64,000 bases of DNA from Bacillus sp. AFS006103 (lineage in GTDB: Bacteria > Bacillota > Bacilli > Bacillales > Cytobacillaceae): the NCBI GenBank assembly GCA_002559145.1, contig NTXX01000001.1, positions 270,250 to 334,249 of the forward strand. The letters run 5' to 3'. The notes under the pieces are model-generated. The model was not told the DNA's origin and did not search any database. It worked only from the letters and a program-made list of their open reading frames with translations. Below, in pieces: positions 35,545-43,362 of the stretch. Position 1 is the stretch's first letter; each line of letters begins with the position of its first letter. Position numbers and translations under genes: made by a program.

Positions 35545-36001
35545 ATTTTTCTTTTTTAATTAGTTCTTTTAATTCATCAATAAAAACATTAATATCTTTA
35601 AACTGACGGTAAACGGATGCAAATCTTACGTAGGCGACTTCGTCCACATGTGCCAGTCTATCCATGACCATTTCACCGATGGCTTCACTTTTAATTTCTG
35701 AAATCCCCTGACTGCGCAGGTCCTTTTCTACACCATGCGTTATATCTTCTAACTCCTTTAAGGCAACAGGGCGCTTCTCACATGCCTTGATCAAGCCACG
35801 TAATATTTTATCACGGCTAAACTCTTCTCTGGTGCCTTCTTTTTTAACTACAATTAGCGGGATTTCTTCGATCTTCTCAAACGTAGTAAAACGATATCCG
35901 CATTCTTCACATTCACGTCTCCTTCGAGTGGCCCGACCTTCATCAACAGGTCGAGAATCGAGGACACGTGTACCATAATTTTGACAAGAAGGGCATTTCA
36001 T
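35540..36001 (-). CDS. nrdR: Transcriptional repressor NrdR
   Basis: NrdR (153 residues) represses ribonucleotide reductase genes in response to ATP/dATP. A zinc ribbon uses C3, C6, C31 and C34 with the stretch [16 protein letters not shown] between. The ATP-cone domain follows ([20 protein letters not shown] onward). The C-terminus is short and charged. It heads the nrdR-dnaB-dnaI group. Confidence 0.97.
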   Translation of the reverse strand: MKCPSCQNYGTRVLDSRPVDEGRATRRRRECEECGYRFTTFEKIEEIPLIVVKKEGTREEFSRDKILRGLIKACEKRPVALKELEDITHGVEKDLRSQGISEIKSEAIGEMVMDRLAHVDEVAYVRFASVYRQFKDINVFIDELKELIKKEKS

Positions 36002-36091
36002 TTGTAATCCACTCCAAATCTACACTGTACTTCCGAACAAAACGCTTACTTTCATCTTATAAAAAAGAATATCTTTATACAAGTAGAAGTA

Positions 36092-36481
36092 TTAGGAGTT
36101 TTTTATTCCTATTAAGGTATGTAATTGATTAATTCGCTCGTAATATGAAATAATCCGCTTTTTTAAATCGGGATAGGTGCCAAGTAAGGAAAGTTTTTCA
36201 GATGAAATATTAAAATCCACCGCAGTTTCCATTGGTTTTACAGCTACAATAGTAACAATCAGAAAGCAGGGGATAGGTTTACTGACTTCAACAGCAATTT
36301 CTCCATGTTCTTTAGAAACCGTCGTGACAAGGCAATCGGCATCTTCATGGAATAGCTTTTCAACCGTTGCAAATAATTGATTATACTTCGCCTTATAATA
36401 ATGTGTTTTTAAGGAATCATCTTTAATTTGATCTGAAGTCTCTAATTGCTTTTTAAACCGAACAAATAAGTTATCTAACAT
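36092..36481 (-). CDS. Conserved hypothetical cytosolic protein
   Basis: This 129-residue protein was not recognised. It has no membrane or signal segment. It begins MLDNLFVRFKKQLET with amphipathic helices, has a beta-rich centre (CLVTTVSKEHGEIAVEVSKP, CFLIVTIVAVKP) and ends with helices YPDLKKRIISYYERINQLH. AGGAGG precedes the ATG. It lies alone between nrdR and speD. A role in either pathway would be a guess. Confidence 0.7.
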   Translation of the reverse strand: MLDNLFVRFKKQLETSDQIKDDSLKTHYYKAKYNQLFATVEKLFHEDADCLVTTVSKEHGEIAVEVSKPIPCFLIVTIVAVKPMETAVDFNISSEKLSLLGTYPDLKKRIISYYERINQLHTLIGIKNS

Positions 36482-36544
36482 AGCTATAGTATTCCTCCTA
36501 TGATGTAAGCTTTGGTCTTATTGTACAACATTTAGCTAGAAAAT

Positions 36545-36578
36545 ATAAAAAGAGGTGTATGTTAAGATACACCTCTTT
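36545..36578 (-). terminator. Terminator after speD
   Basis: AGAGGTGTAT and ATACACCTCT are perfect 10-base arms with loop CTTAAC, followed by TTTTTATATTTT on the minus strand. Confidence 0.88.
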
Positions 36579-36598
36579 GCTAATTATTTTTAAAGTGA

Positions 36599-36973
36599 CT
36601 ATAAAACCTTTGCCTGTTTTACTTGAACTGGACCCATGCCTCGTGGAATTTCAATATTTTCACGTGTCTCGGCATTTAATGCTTCAGCTATATATTCAGC
36701 CGCAACATTAGGATTCAAATCTCCGCATGTGTATACATCAATGCTGGCATATCCATGTTCAGGGAAGCTATGGATGGTAAGATGTGATTCAGAAATAATT
36801 ACTACACCACTCACACCTTGGGGAGCAAATTTATGAAATGCTACCTCACGGATTTCTGCACCAGATCTAAGAGCTGCTTCAACAAAAGTTGTTTCAATAA
36901 AGTTCAAATCATTTAATTTTTCAAAGTCGCATCCCCATAGTTCTGAGATTACGTGACGTCCCATTGTTTCCAT
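36599..36973 (-). CDS. speD: S-adenosylmethionine decarboxylase proenzyme
   Basis: SpeD (124 residues) makes decarboxylated SAM for spermidine synthesis. It is of the class 1B bacterial type. Self-cleavage should occur between Glu62 and Ser63 in [14 protein letters not shown], which generates the pyruvoyl group. His68 and Cys83 are the expected catalytic partners. The ATG at 36971-36973 follows AGAGGGGGAAA. The unusually long structured leader upstream suggests RNA-level control. Confidence 0.96.
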   Translation of the reverse strand: METMGRHVISELWGCDFEKLNDLNFIETTFVEAALRSGAEIREVAFHKFAPQGVSGVVIISESHLTIHSFPEHGYASIDVYTCGDLNPNVAAEYIAEALNAETRENIEIPRGMGPVQVKQAKVL

Positions 36974-37118
36974 ATTCAGTTTCCCCCTCTAACCTTTTTG
37001 TTCTTTCTTGAAATCCTGTTGTTGCCGGTACCTGAATAATTACAACGGGGGAAAGTTAGTCCAGAGAGGTCCTAACCCTTTAAGTAATTACTAGCTACCT
37101 AATTTCAAGAAGTTCACG
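36974..37118 (-). ncRNA. Structured speD leader, candidate cis-regulatory RNA
   Basis: From the predicted start of transcription to the speD ATG there are about 145 nt. A perfect 10-bp long-range stem (TTCTTGAAAT at the 5' side, 37102-37111; ATTTCAAGAA at the 3' side, 37005-37014) encloses a hairpin GTTAG...CTAAC and a GTTG...CAAC pairing. UUUCCCCC (37047-37054) is fully complementary to GGGGGAAA (36980-36987), the speD Shine-Dalgarno region. The same segment abuts CUAAC of the upstream hairpin, so the two pairings could compete. I do not recognise a known riboswitch class. Confidence 0.5.
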
Positions 37119-37124
37119 ATGACT

Positions 37125-37153
37125 AGTATACTTTGTTTATATTTGTTTTGCAA
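37125..37153 (-). promoter_or_regulatory. speD promoter
   Basis: TTGCAA (37148-37153) and TATACT (37125-37130) are 17 bp apart on the minus strand, placing the transcript start just before the long-range stem of the leader. Confidence 0.7.
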
Positions 37154-37259
37154 CTTAGCAAAATTAAACTTTTATATTTTAATTGTGTAACAAACATTGA
37201 AAGGCATTTTCCATTTTATAATTCAAAATCTATTCTATGCTATTAACACCAAGCGGGTA

Positions 37260-37290
37260 CAAAAAAAAAGCTGTCAGCCGACAGCGTTTT
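37260..37290 (-). terminator. Terminator after gapB
   Basis: GCTGTCGGCTGACAGC self-complementary stem followed by T9 on the minus strand. Confidence 0.88.
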
Positions 37291-38321
37291 TATCCAACCT
37301 TTATTTGAGATGAGTTTGCTATTTCGTGTGCAACATATAGGGTGAGATCGACTACACGTGAAGAATATCCCCACTCATTATCATACCATGCCAATACTTT
37401 TACTTTTCTAGTTCCCATTACCATGGTGGAAAGACCATCAATGATGGCAGAATGCTCATTGGTATTAAAATCAACAGATACTAAAGGTTCCATGGTCAAA
37501 TCCAAAATGCCTTTTAATGGCCCATTTGCAGCCTCAATAAAGGCATTATTAACATCATCGACTGTTACATCTTGATTAAGATCGACTACTAAATCAACAA
37601 GTGAAACATTAGGTGTTGGCACACGAAGAGACATCCCATGTAATTTACCCTTTAACTGGGGTAATACAAGTGAAATGGCTTTTGCCGCTCCTGTTGTTGT
37701 TGGAATGATAGATTGTCCACATGCACGAGCCCTCCGTAAATCTTTATGGGGGTTATCAATATTTTTTTGATCGTTTGTATAGGCATGAATGGTGGTCATT
37801 AATCCACATTCAATGCCAAACTTTTTGTCAAGCACCTTTGCAACGGGTGCAAGGCAATTCGTTGTACAGGATGCATTAGAGATAATATCATGATGATGGA
37901 TATCAAGCATTTCCTCATTAACGCCCATCACAATGGTAACATCCTCATTTTTCCCTGGTGCCGTTAAGATTACCTTCTTGGCTCCTGCTTCTAAGTGCAA
38001 TGCCGCAGCCTCACGTGCATTAAACTTCCCGGTAGCCTCAATAACAATCTCAATTCCAAGCTCTCGCCATGGAAGTTCCTCTGGATTACGACTACTTAAT
38101 AGTTTAATTCTTTTGCCATTCACAATTAACTCATTATCTAATGGGATTACTTCTCCCTGAAATGGTCCATGATTGGTATCATATTTAAGTAAATGTGCTA
38201 ATGTTTCGGCTGGATAGCTTGCGTTAATAGCAACAACCTCAAGCTTATTTTCAAGGATTGCTTTTCTAAAAACCATCCTCCCAATTCTCCCAAACCCATT
38301 AATTGCAACTTTCGTCTTCAT
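37290..38321 (-). CDS. gapB: NADP-dependent glyceraldehyde-3-phosphate dehydrogenase GapB
   Basis: This 343-residue GAPDH has the Rossmann motif NGFGRIGR (residues 8-15), the catalytic SNASCTTNCLAP with Cys at about 152, and YDNEWGYSSRVVDL near the end. The gluconeogenic GapB subtype is inferred from its place next to speD, as in B. subtilis, from the absence of the cggR-gapA-pgk context, and from a CcpN-type box in its promoter. The residues that decide NADP preference were not assessed in detail. Confidence 0.9.
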   Translation of the reverse strand: MKTKVAINGFGRIGRMVFRKAILENKLEVVAINASYPAETLAHLLKYDTNHGPFQGEVIPLDNELIVNGKRIKLLSSRNPEELPWRELGIEIVIEATGKFNAREAAALHLEAGAKKVILTAPGKNEDVTIVMGVNEEMLDIHHHDIISNASCTTNCLAPVAKVLDKKFGIECGLMTTIHAYTNDQKNIDNPHKDLRRARACGQSIIPTTTGAAKAISLVLPQLKGKLHGMSLRVPTPNVSLVDLVVDLNQDVTVDDVNNAFIEAANGPLKGILDLTMEPLVSVDFNTNEHSAIIDGLSTMVMGTRKVKVLAWYDNEWGYSSRVVDLTLYVAHEIANSSQIKVG

Positions 38322-38374
38322 TTTGCAGCCCCTTCCACATTAGTGTCATACTTTATACTCGTATTGTTGTAATT

Positions 38375-38385
38375 AGTATAACATA
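38375..38385 (-). promoter_or_regulatory. CcpN box overlapping gapB -10
   Basis: TATGTTATACT on the minus strand matches the CcpN consensus TRTGHYATAYW at all 11 positions and includes the probable -10 TATACT. A weaker second copy, TATGACACTAA, lies about 30 bp downstream. In B. subtilis CcpN represses gapB and pckA during glycolysis. Confidence 0.7.
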
Positions 38386-38455
38386 TTTAGGTATAATTGT
38401 GATGAATAAAATGCGGATTTTTAAAATGTTTTACAATTCAGGCAACTTAGAAACA

Positions 38456-38484
38456 GAAAAAAAGAGAAGGTATCCCCTTCTCTC
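38456..38484 (-). terminator. Terminator after coaE
   Basis: AGAGAAGG and CCTTCTCT arms followed by T7 on the minus strand, just beyond the coaE stop. Confidence 0.82.
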
Positions 38485-38487
38485 CGA

Positions 38488-39102
38488 TTAGTTATGATTA
38501 TTTTTGTTGATACTAAACTGTTCTAAAATTTCAAGGAGCTGTTTTTTGGTATTTGCAATCGAACCATTATTATCAATAACAGCATCCGCAAGTTTTATTT
38601 TTTCAGACAGTGGCATCTGGGAACTGATTCTTGCTCGAGCATCCTCTTCAGATAGATTATTTCTATCGGTTAACCTTTTTAATTGTGTTTCATCGTCAAC
38701 ATAAACAAGTAACGTTTTATCCACCATATAGGTAAGCTTACTTTCAAATAATAAAGGAATATCAAGAACTACCACTTCTTCACTGTTCTTAATGGCCTGT
38801 TCTACTTGGTCTCTCATCCTTTTTCTAACCTCTGGGTGGACGATCTCGTTTAAAATTTGTCTTTTTTCTTCTTGGTAAAATATAATTGAGCCTAATCTTT
38901 GCCTATCAATCTCCCCGTTATCCAATAAAATATCCTCACCAAATTCAGCAAGTATCTTTACATAAGCAGATTCGCCCTTCATTACTGCCAGGCGTGCTTC
39001 TATATCTGCATCGACCACAGTGATGTCCATTTCTTTAAACATGTTTGAGACCGTACTCTTTCCGCTGGCAATTCCGCCTGTTAAACCGATCACTAATGAC
39101 AT
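38488..39102 (-). CDS. coaE: Dephospho-CoA kinase
   Basis: CoaE (204 residues) phosphorylates dephospho-CoA in the last step of CoA synthesis. It has the P-loop GLTGGIASGKST (about 6-17), DIPLLFES and a lid with LTDRNNLSEEDARARI. The ATG at 39100-39102 behind AAAGGA is preferred over an upstream start that lies inside ytaF. It sits in the polA-mutM-ytaF-coaE cluster as in B. subtilis. Confidence 0.95.
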   Translation of the reverse strand: MSLVIGLTGGIASGKSTVSNMFKEMDITVVDADIEARLAVMKGESAYVKILAEFGEDILLDNGEIDRQRLGSIIFYQEEKRQILNEIVHPEVRKRMRDQVEQAIKNSEEVVVLDIPLLFESKLTYMVDKTLLVYVDDETQLKRLTDRNNLSEEDARARISSQMPLSEKIKLADAVIDNNGSIANTKKQLLEILEQFSINKNNHN

Positions 39103-39121
39103 GGTCTTTTCCTTTCTATAT

Positions 39122-39757
39122 TCATAATTTCCATATCCCAATGATTATTAATAAAATCCCTGGCAAAAAGGTAAACTTTTGGATCCATTCAAATTTATGA
39201 AAAAAACTTCCACTTTTTATTCCTAATAGAACAAATAACGAGCTCATAATCGCGACTGTACCGGCTAAATAAAAGGGGGAGAAACCAAGCATCGCAGCAC
39301 CAATCCCTGCACCAAAGGCATCGAGTGACAAAGCAAAGCCTAACATTAATGCTTCAATGCCGGTAATCGTTCCTGATTGATCAAAGTCAGCCGACATTGG
39401 CTTTTTCAATATGTTAATGGCTAAACCCAGGGACTTAATTTCAAAATTCACGATCGTTTTTTCATGAACAAGTACGTCTTTTTCTTTTTCCGGTTGGAAA
39501 AATTGGTACAAAACCCATGCACCAAGAGCGATTAGAATGATTCCTCCCAGGCTTGCCGTCATTTTTGGAGATAGAACTTTTTCAAGTCCATGTCCAATTG
39601 ACACGGCAATCATTAAAGAAATAGCCGAGCAGCTTGCAATAATGATGACTGATCTGATTGGCATGACCATTTTCCTTAGCCCATAGGTAAAACCTACACT
39701 GAAGCTATCAAGGCTAAGCGCAAAAGCTAATATTAGAAGTGAGATCAACTGAACCAT
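39122..39757 (-). CDS. ytaF: Sporulation membrane protein YtaF (MntP-like)
   Basis: This 211-residue protein has six predicted membrane helices in two related halves, each with a FALSLDSFSVG or FALSLDAFGAGIG motif, typical of the MntP/YtaF superfamily of small-ion exporters. B. subtilis YtaF is linked to sporulation. The start MVQLIS is chosen, although AAGGAG is 11 nt upstream, a long spacing. The upstream ATG-like frame is an alternative. Confidence 0.86.
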   Translation of the reverse strand: MVQLISLLILAFALSLDSFSVGFTYGLRKMVMPIRSVIIIASCSAISLMIAVSIGHGLEKVLSPKMTASLGGIILIALGAWVLYQFFQPEKEKDVLVHEKTIVNFEIKSLGLAINILKKPMSADFDQSGTITGIEALMLGFALSLDAFGAGIGAAMLGFSPFYLAGTVAIMSSLFVLLGIKSGSFFHKFEWIQKFTFLPGILLIIIGIWKL

Positions 39758-39862
39758 GTTGTCTAGGGCTCCTTCCTCCAAAATCATTACGATAGTATAT
39801 GGCAGGAGCCTATCAAAGGTTAATATTATTCAAATCTCACTTATTTCTTGTCTCAGTTCGGT

Positions 39863-40690
39863 TTAGACCTTTTGGCAATGAGGGCAGTAATGGGTCCCTC
39901 TGCCTCCTACAGTTATTTTTTCTAACGGCGTCCCGCACCGTTTACATTCTTCTCCTTTTCGACCGTAGGCGTATAATTCAAGTTGAAACATTCCTATTTC
40001 CCCTTGCGAATTAACATAGGAACGGATCGTACTTCCTCCCTTTTTGACGGCTTCACTTAAGGTCGCAACAATTTCACGGTGAAGGAGAGTAATTTCATTT
40101 TTATTTAGTGTGTTCGCAAGACGCTCCGGATGGATACCTGCGCGAAAAAGTGCTTCATCCACATAGATATTACCAAGACCCACAAAGACTTTTTGGTCTA
40201 AAAGGGCCGTTTTTATTTTCCGATTCGTTTTTACTAACTTTTTTTCCAAAAACTCTATGGTAAATTCATCAGAAAAAGGCTCAGGACCAAGGCCGATCAG
40301 CGGCTCTGTTAAGAATTCATCGCCTTTTTTATACAGGTGCATTGTTCCGAACTTCCGAACATCCCTATACCTTAACTCGGTCTCATCTGTAAAGTGAAAA
40401 AGGACATGTGTATGTTTATCAAATGGGTCTTCCTTTGGATAAAGCCCGTACTTTCCTTCCATCCTCAAATGAGAGACTAAAGCGAAATTTCCAGTATAAA
40501 TGATTAGAAATTTTCCTCTTCTGCTTACATCAACAATCGTTTCCCCAATTAAAGCATCGACAAACTGTTCAACTTCGACGGGGTTTTTAATAATTTTCGG
40601 CCAATAGACCTTAATATCTTTGATTGTTTTATTAACAACTAATTTTTTTAATGTTTTTCGTATGGTTTCTACTTCTGGAAGCTCTGGCAA
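39863..40690 (-). CDS. mutM: Formamidopyrimidine-DNA glycosylase
   Basis: MutM (275 residues) removes 8-oxoguanine and cleaves abasic sites. The mature N-terminus PELPEVETIRK has the catalytic Pro2 and Glu3. The H2TH region includes VGLGNIYVDEALFRAGIHP, and the C-terminal zinc finger has CKRCGTPLEKITVGGRGTHYC followed by PHC. It is directly downstream of polA, so repair excision and resynthesis genes are together. Confidence 0.97.
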   Translation of the reverse strand: MPELPEVETIRKTLKKLVVNKTIKDIKVYWPKIIKNPVEVEQFVDALIGETIVDVSRRGKFLIIYTGNFALVSHLRMEGKYGLYPKEDPFDKHTHVLFHFTDETELRYRDVRKFGTMHLYKKGDEFLTEPLIGLGPEPFSDEFTIEFLEKKLVKTNRKIKTALLDQKVFVGLGNIYVDEALFRAGIHPERLANTLNKNEITLLHREIVATLSEAVKKGGSTIRSYVNSQGEIGMFQLELYAYGRKGEECKRCGTPLEKITVGGRGTHYCPHCQKV

Positions 40691-40705
40691 GATAGTCCCC
40701 CCTTT

Positions 40706-43342
40706 TTATTTTGCGTCAAACCATGTGGGTCCGTAGGCAAAATCCACTTTTAATGGCACCTTTAATTCGAGGGCATTTTCCATCACATTTGGGACTAACT
40801 TCTTCAAAATTTCCAGCTCGTCCTCGGGTGCTTCAAAAATCAATTCATCGTGTACTTGCAGTAAGAGACGCGTTTTTAAGCCTTTGTCCTTTAAGGCATC
40901 GTCCATGTCAATCATCGCTTTTTTGATGATATCAGCCGCACTGCCCTGGATTGGAGTATTCATCGCTGTCCGTTCAGCAAAGCTTCTAATATTAAAATTA
41001 CGAGCTGTTATTTCCGGAAGGTACCTTCTTCGCTGCATCAAGGTAGAAACATAGCCCTTTTGTTTGGCCGAATGAATAATATCATCCATGTATTCCTTAA
41101 CCCCTGGATAGGTATCCAGATATCGATTAATGAATTGACCTGCTTCCTTCCTTGAAATTCCTAACGATTGTGAAAGACCATAATCGCTGATTCCATACAC
41201 AATTCCAAAGTTAACAGCCTTGGCCTGACGTCTCATATTGGAGGTTACCTCCTCTTCACTGACATGAAAAACCTCCATGGCTGTTTTTGTATGAATATCC
41301 ATGTCTTCTTTGAAGGCCTGAATTAACTTTTCATCACCGGCAATATCTGCAAGGACACGCAGCTCAATCTGTGAATAATCTGCTGCAAATATGATCCAGC
41401 CTTCCTCTGATGGAACAAAGGCTTGGCGGATTTTCCGCCCCTCTTCTAGTCGAATCGGGATATTTTGCAGATTCGGGTCAATGGAACTCAATCTTCCAGT
41501 TGCCGTTAAGGTTTGTTGATATCTGGTATGGACTTTTCCCGTTTTCGGATTAATAACCTTTAGTAGACCCTCAATATAGGTCGATTGAAGTTTACCTAAT
41601 TGTCTGTATAGAAGAATATGCTCGATGATTTCATGATCATCGGCTAATTTCTCTAGTACATCCGCTGAAGTGGAATAACCTGTTTTCGTTTTCTTTACCG
41701 AGGAAAGGTTTAATTTTTCAAATAAAATCACACCCAGCTGTTTTGGTGAGTTGATATTAAACTTTTCGCCTGCCAATTCACAAATTCTCTCTTCAATCTC
41801 AACAAGTCGGTCATTTAACTCCTTCCCCATTTTCTGAAGGCGCTCTTGTTCTACTTTAATTCCGCATGATTCCATATCCGCTAAAATTAGCGATAACGGC
41901 ATTTCAAGCTCGGTAAATAATTCATATTGTTCATTTTTTCTTAATTCATCTTCAAGTTTTTCTTTTATATCGGACATCGCAAGACTTTTCCGAACAAGAT
42001 GTTCTGCAAGCTTAGCTTCTTCAGGGACTTTCCGTTTCGCCCCTTTCCCATAAAACGATTCATCCGATTGAATATTATGTAAATCAAATCTTTTCGTAAT
42101 CGCTGCTAGGTCCTCAATGTTTTCTGAAGGATTGATGATATACGAAGCCATTAGAATATCAAAATTGGCCCCTTTTAAGTGAATATCATGTCTCCTTAAT
42201 GAAACCTCCGAACGCTTCGCATCATAAACTGTTTTCTTTTTACTCTCATCTTCCGCCCATTTTTTAAAAGCAACCGATTGCAAGGCAAGGTCTGTTGGCA
42301 AGTAGAAATGTCCGTTTTCATTGACAAGTGAGAAACCGATAATCTCTGCATAATGATAATTATCATCCAACATTTCAACGTAAAAATAATTGCTGTCGGC
42401 AAACAATTCCTCTGTTATCTCTGTTGGTATGTGAAACTCAATCTCTTCAAGTTCGTGCTCCTCTATTACATCTGGACCTTCTCCAAGCTTGGCCAATAAC
42501 GTATGAAAGCCTAATTCTTTAAATAGTCCTACTAATTTTTCGCGTATAAAGCCCTCGTAAGCAACGGTTTTTAAATCCACTTCAACAGGTGCTTGTCTTT
42601 CAATCGTAGCAAGTTCTTTACTCATTATCGCTTGGTTCTTAAATTCTTCAAGCTTCTCCTTCAACTTATTGCCCGTAACTTGGTCAATCGAGTTTAATAA
42701 ATTTTCAAGGGTTGAAAACTCCTTTAACAGCTTGATCGCTGTCTTTTCCCCTACCCCGGGAACACCAGGGATATTATCAGAAGGGTCACCCATCAACCCT
42801 TTCATATCAATGATTTGATCTGGTATTAGTCCATATTTCTCAGCTACATGTTCAGGTGTATATTCTTCAATATCTGTAATACCCTTCCGAGTAATTCCGA
42901 CTGTTGTAGCAGCGGAAGAAAGTTGGGTTAAATCTTTGTCTCCTGAAATCACTTTTACTTCATATCCATCATTTTCAGCTGTTAATGAAAGGGTCCCGAT
43001 GATATCGTCGGCCTCATAATTTTCAAGTTCATATCTGGAGATTCCATAGGCGTCAAGAAGGTCTCGGATAAAGGGAAATTGTTCGGATAATTCGGGCGGA
43101 GTTTTTTGCCTTCCACCTTTATATTCACTAAAGGTTTTATGACGAAAGGTCGTTTTCCCTGCATCAAACGCAACAAGTATATGTGTTGGCTTTTCATCTT
43201 CAAGAATTTTCATCAGCATCATCGTAAATCCATAGACGGCATTCGTATGAATTCCTTTATCGTTATTAAGCAGAGGTAACGCAAAAAATGCTCGGTAAGC
43301 AATACTATTCCCGTCTATCAGGACAAGTTTCTTCTTTTCCAT
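40706..43342 (-). CDS. polA: DNA polymerase I
   Basis: PolI (878 residues) fills repair gaps and removes Okazaki primers. The 5'-3' exonuclease domain (1-300) has LVLIDGNSIAYRAFFALP and GDPSDNIPGVPGVGEKTA. A 3'-5' exonuclease-like domain (300-470) lacks a clear DxE motif, as is usual in Bacillus. The polymerase domain has motif A AADYSQIELRVLA, motif B RRQAKAVNFGIVYGIS and motif C LLQVHDELIFE. The length is normal. It heads the polA-mutM-ytaF-coaE unit after phoR. Confidence 0.97.
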   Translation of the reverse strand: MEKKKLVLIDGNSIAYRAFFALPLLNNDKGIHTNAVYGFTMMLMKILEDEKPTHILVAFDAGKTTFRHKTFSEYKGGRQKTPPELSEQFPFIRDLLDAYGISRYELENYEADDIIGTLSLTAENDGYEVKVISGDKDLTQLSSAATTVGITRKGITDIEEYTPEHVAEKYGLIPDQIIDMKGLMGDPSDNIPGVPGVGEKTAIKLLKEFSTLENLLNSIDQVTGNKLKEKLEEFKNQAIMSKELATIERQAPVEVDLKTVAYEGFIREKLVGLFKELGFHTLLAKLGEGPDVIEEHELEEIEFHIPTEITEELFADSNYFYVEMLDDNYHYAEIIGFSLVNENGHFYLPTDLALQSVAFKKWAEDESKKKTVYDAKRSEVSLRRHDIHLKGANFDILMASYIINPSENIEDLAAITKRFDLHNIQSDESFYGKGAKRKVPEEAKLAEHLVRKSLAMSDIKEKLEDELRKNEQYELFTELEMPLSLILADMESCGIKVEQERLQKMGKELNDRLVEIEERICELAGEKFNINSPKQLGVILFEKLNLSSVKKTKTGYSTSADVLEKLADDHEIIEHILLYRQLGKLQSTYIEGLLKVINPKTGKVHTRYQQTLTATGRLSSIDPNLQNIPIRLEEGRKIRQAFVPSEEGWIIFAADYSQIELRVLADIAGDEKLIQAFKEDMDIHTKTAMEVFHVSEEEVTSNMRRQAKAVNFGIVYGISDYGLSQSLGISRKEAGQFINRYLDTYPGVKEYMDDIIHSAKQKGYVSTLMQRRRYLPEITARNFNIRSFAERTAMNTPIQGSAADIIKKAMIDMDDALKDKGLKTRLLLQVHDELIFEAPEDELEILKKLVPNVMENALELKVPLKVDFAYGPTWFDAK

Positions 43343-43362
43343 TTATATCCACCTTTCAAAAA

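Noticed and set aside
40706..43342. Active proofreading exonuclease in PolA
   Set aside because: The region has the fold length of a 3'-5' exonuclease domain but no clear catalytic DxE motif, as is usual for Bacillus PolI, so no proofreading is claimed.
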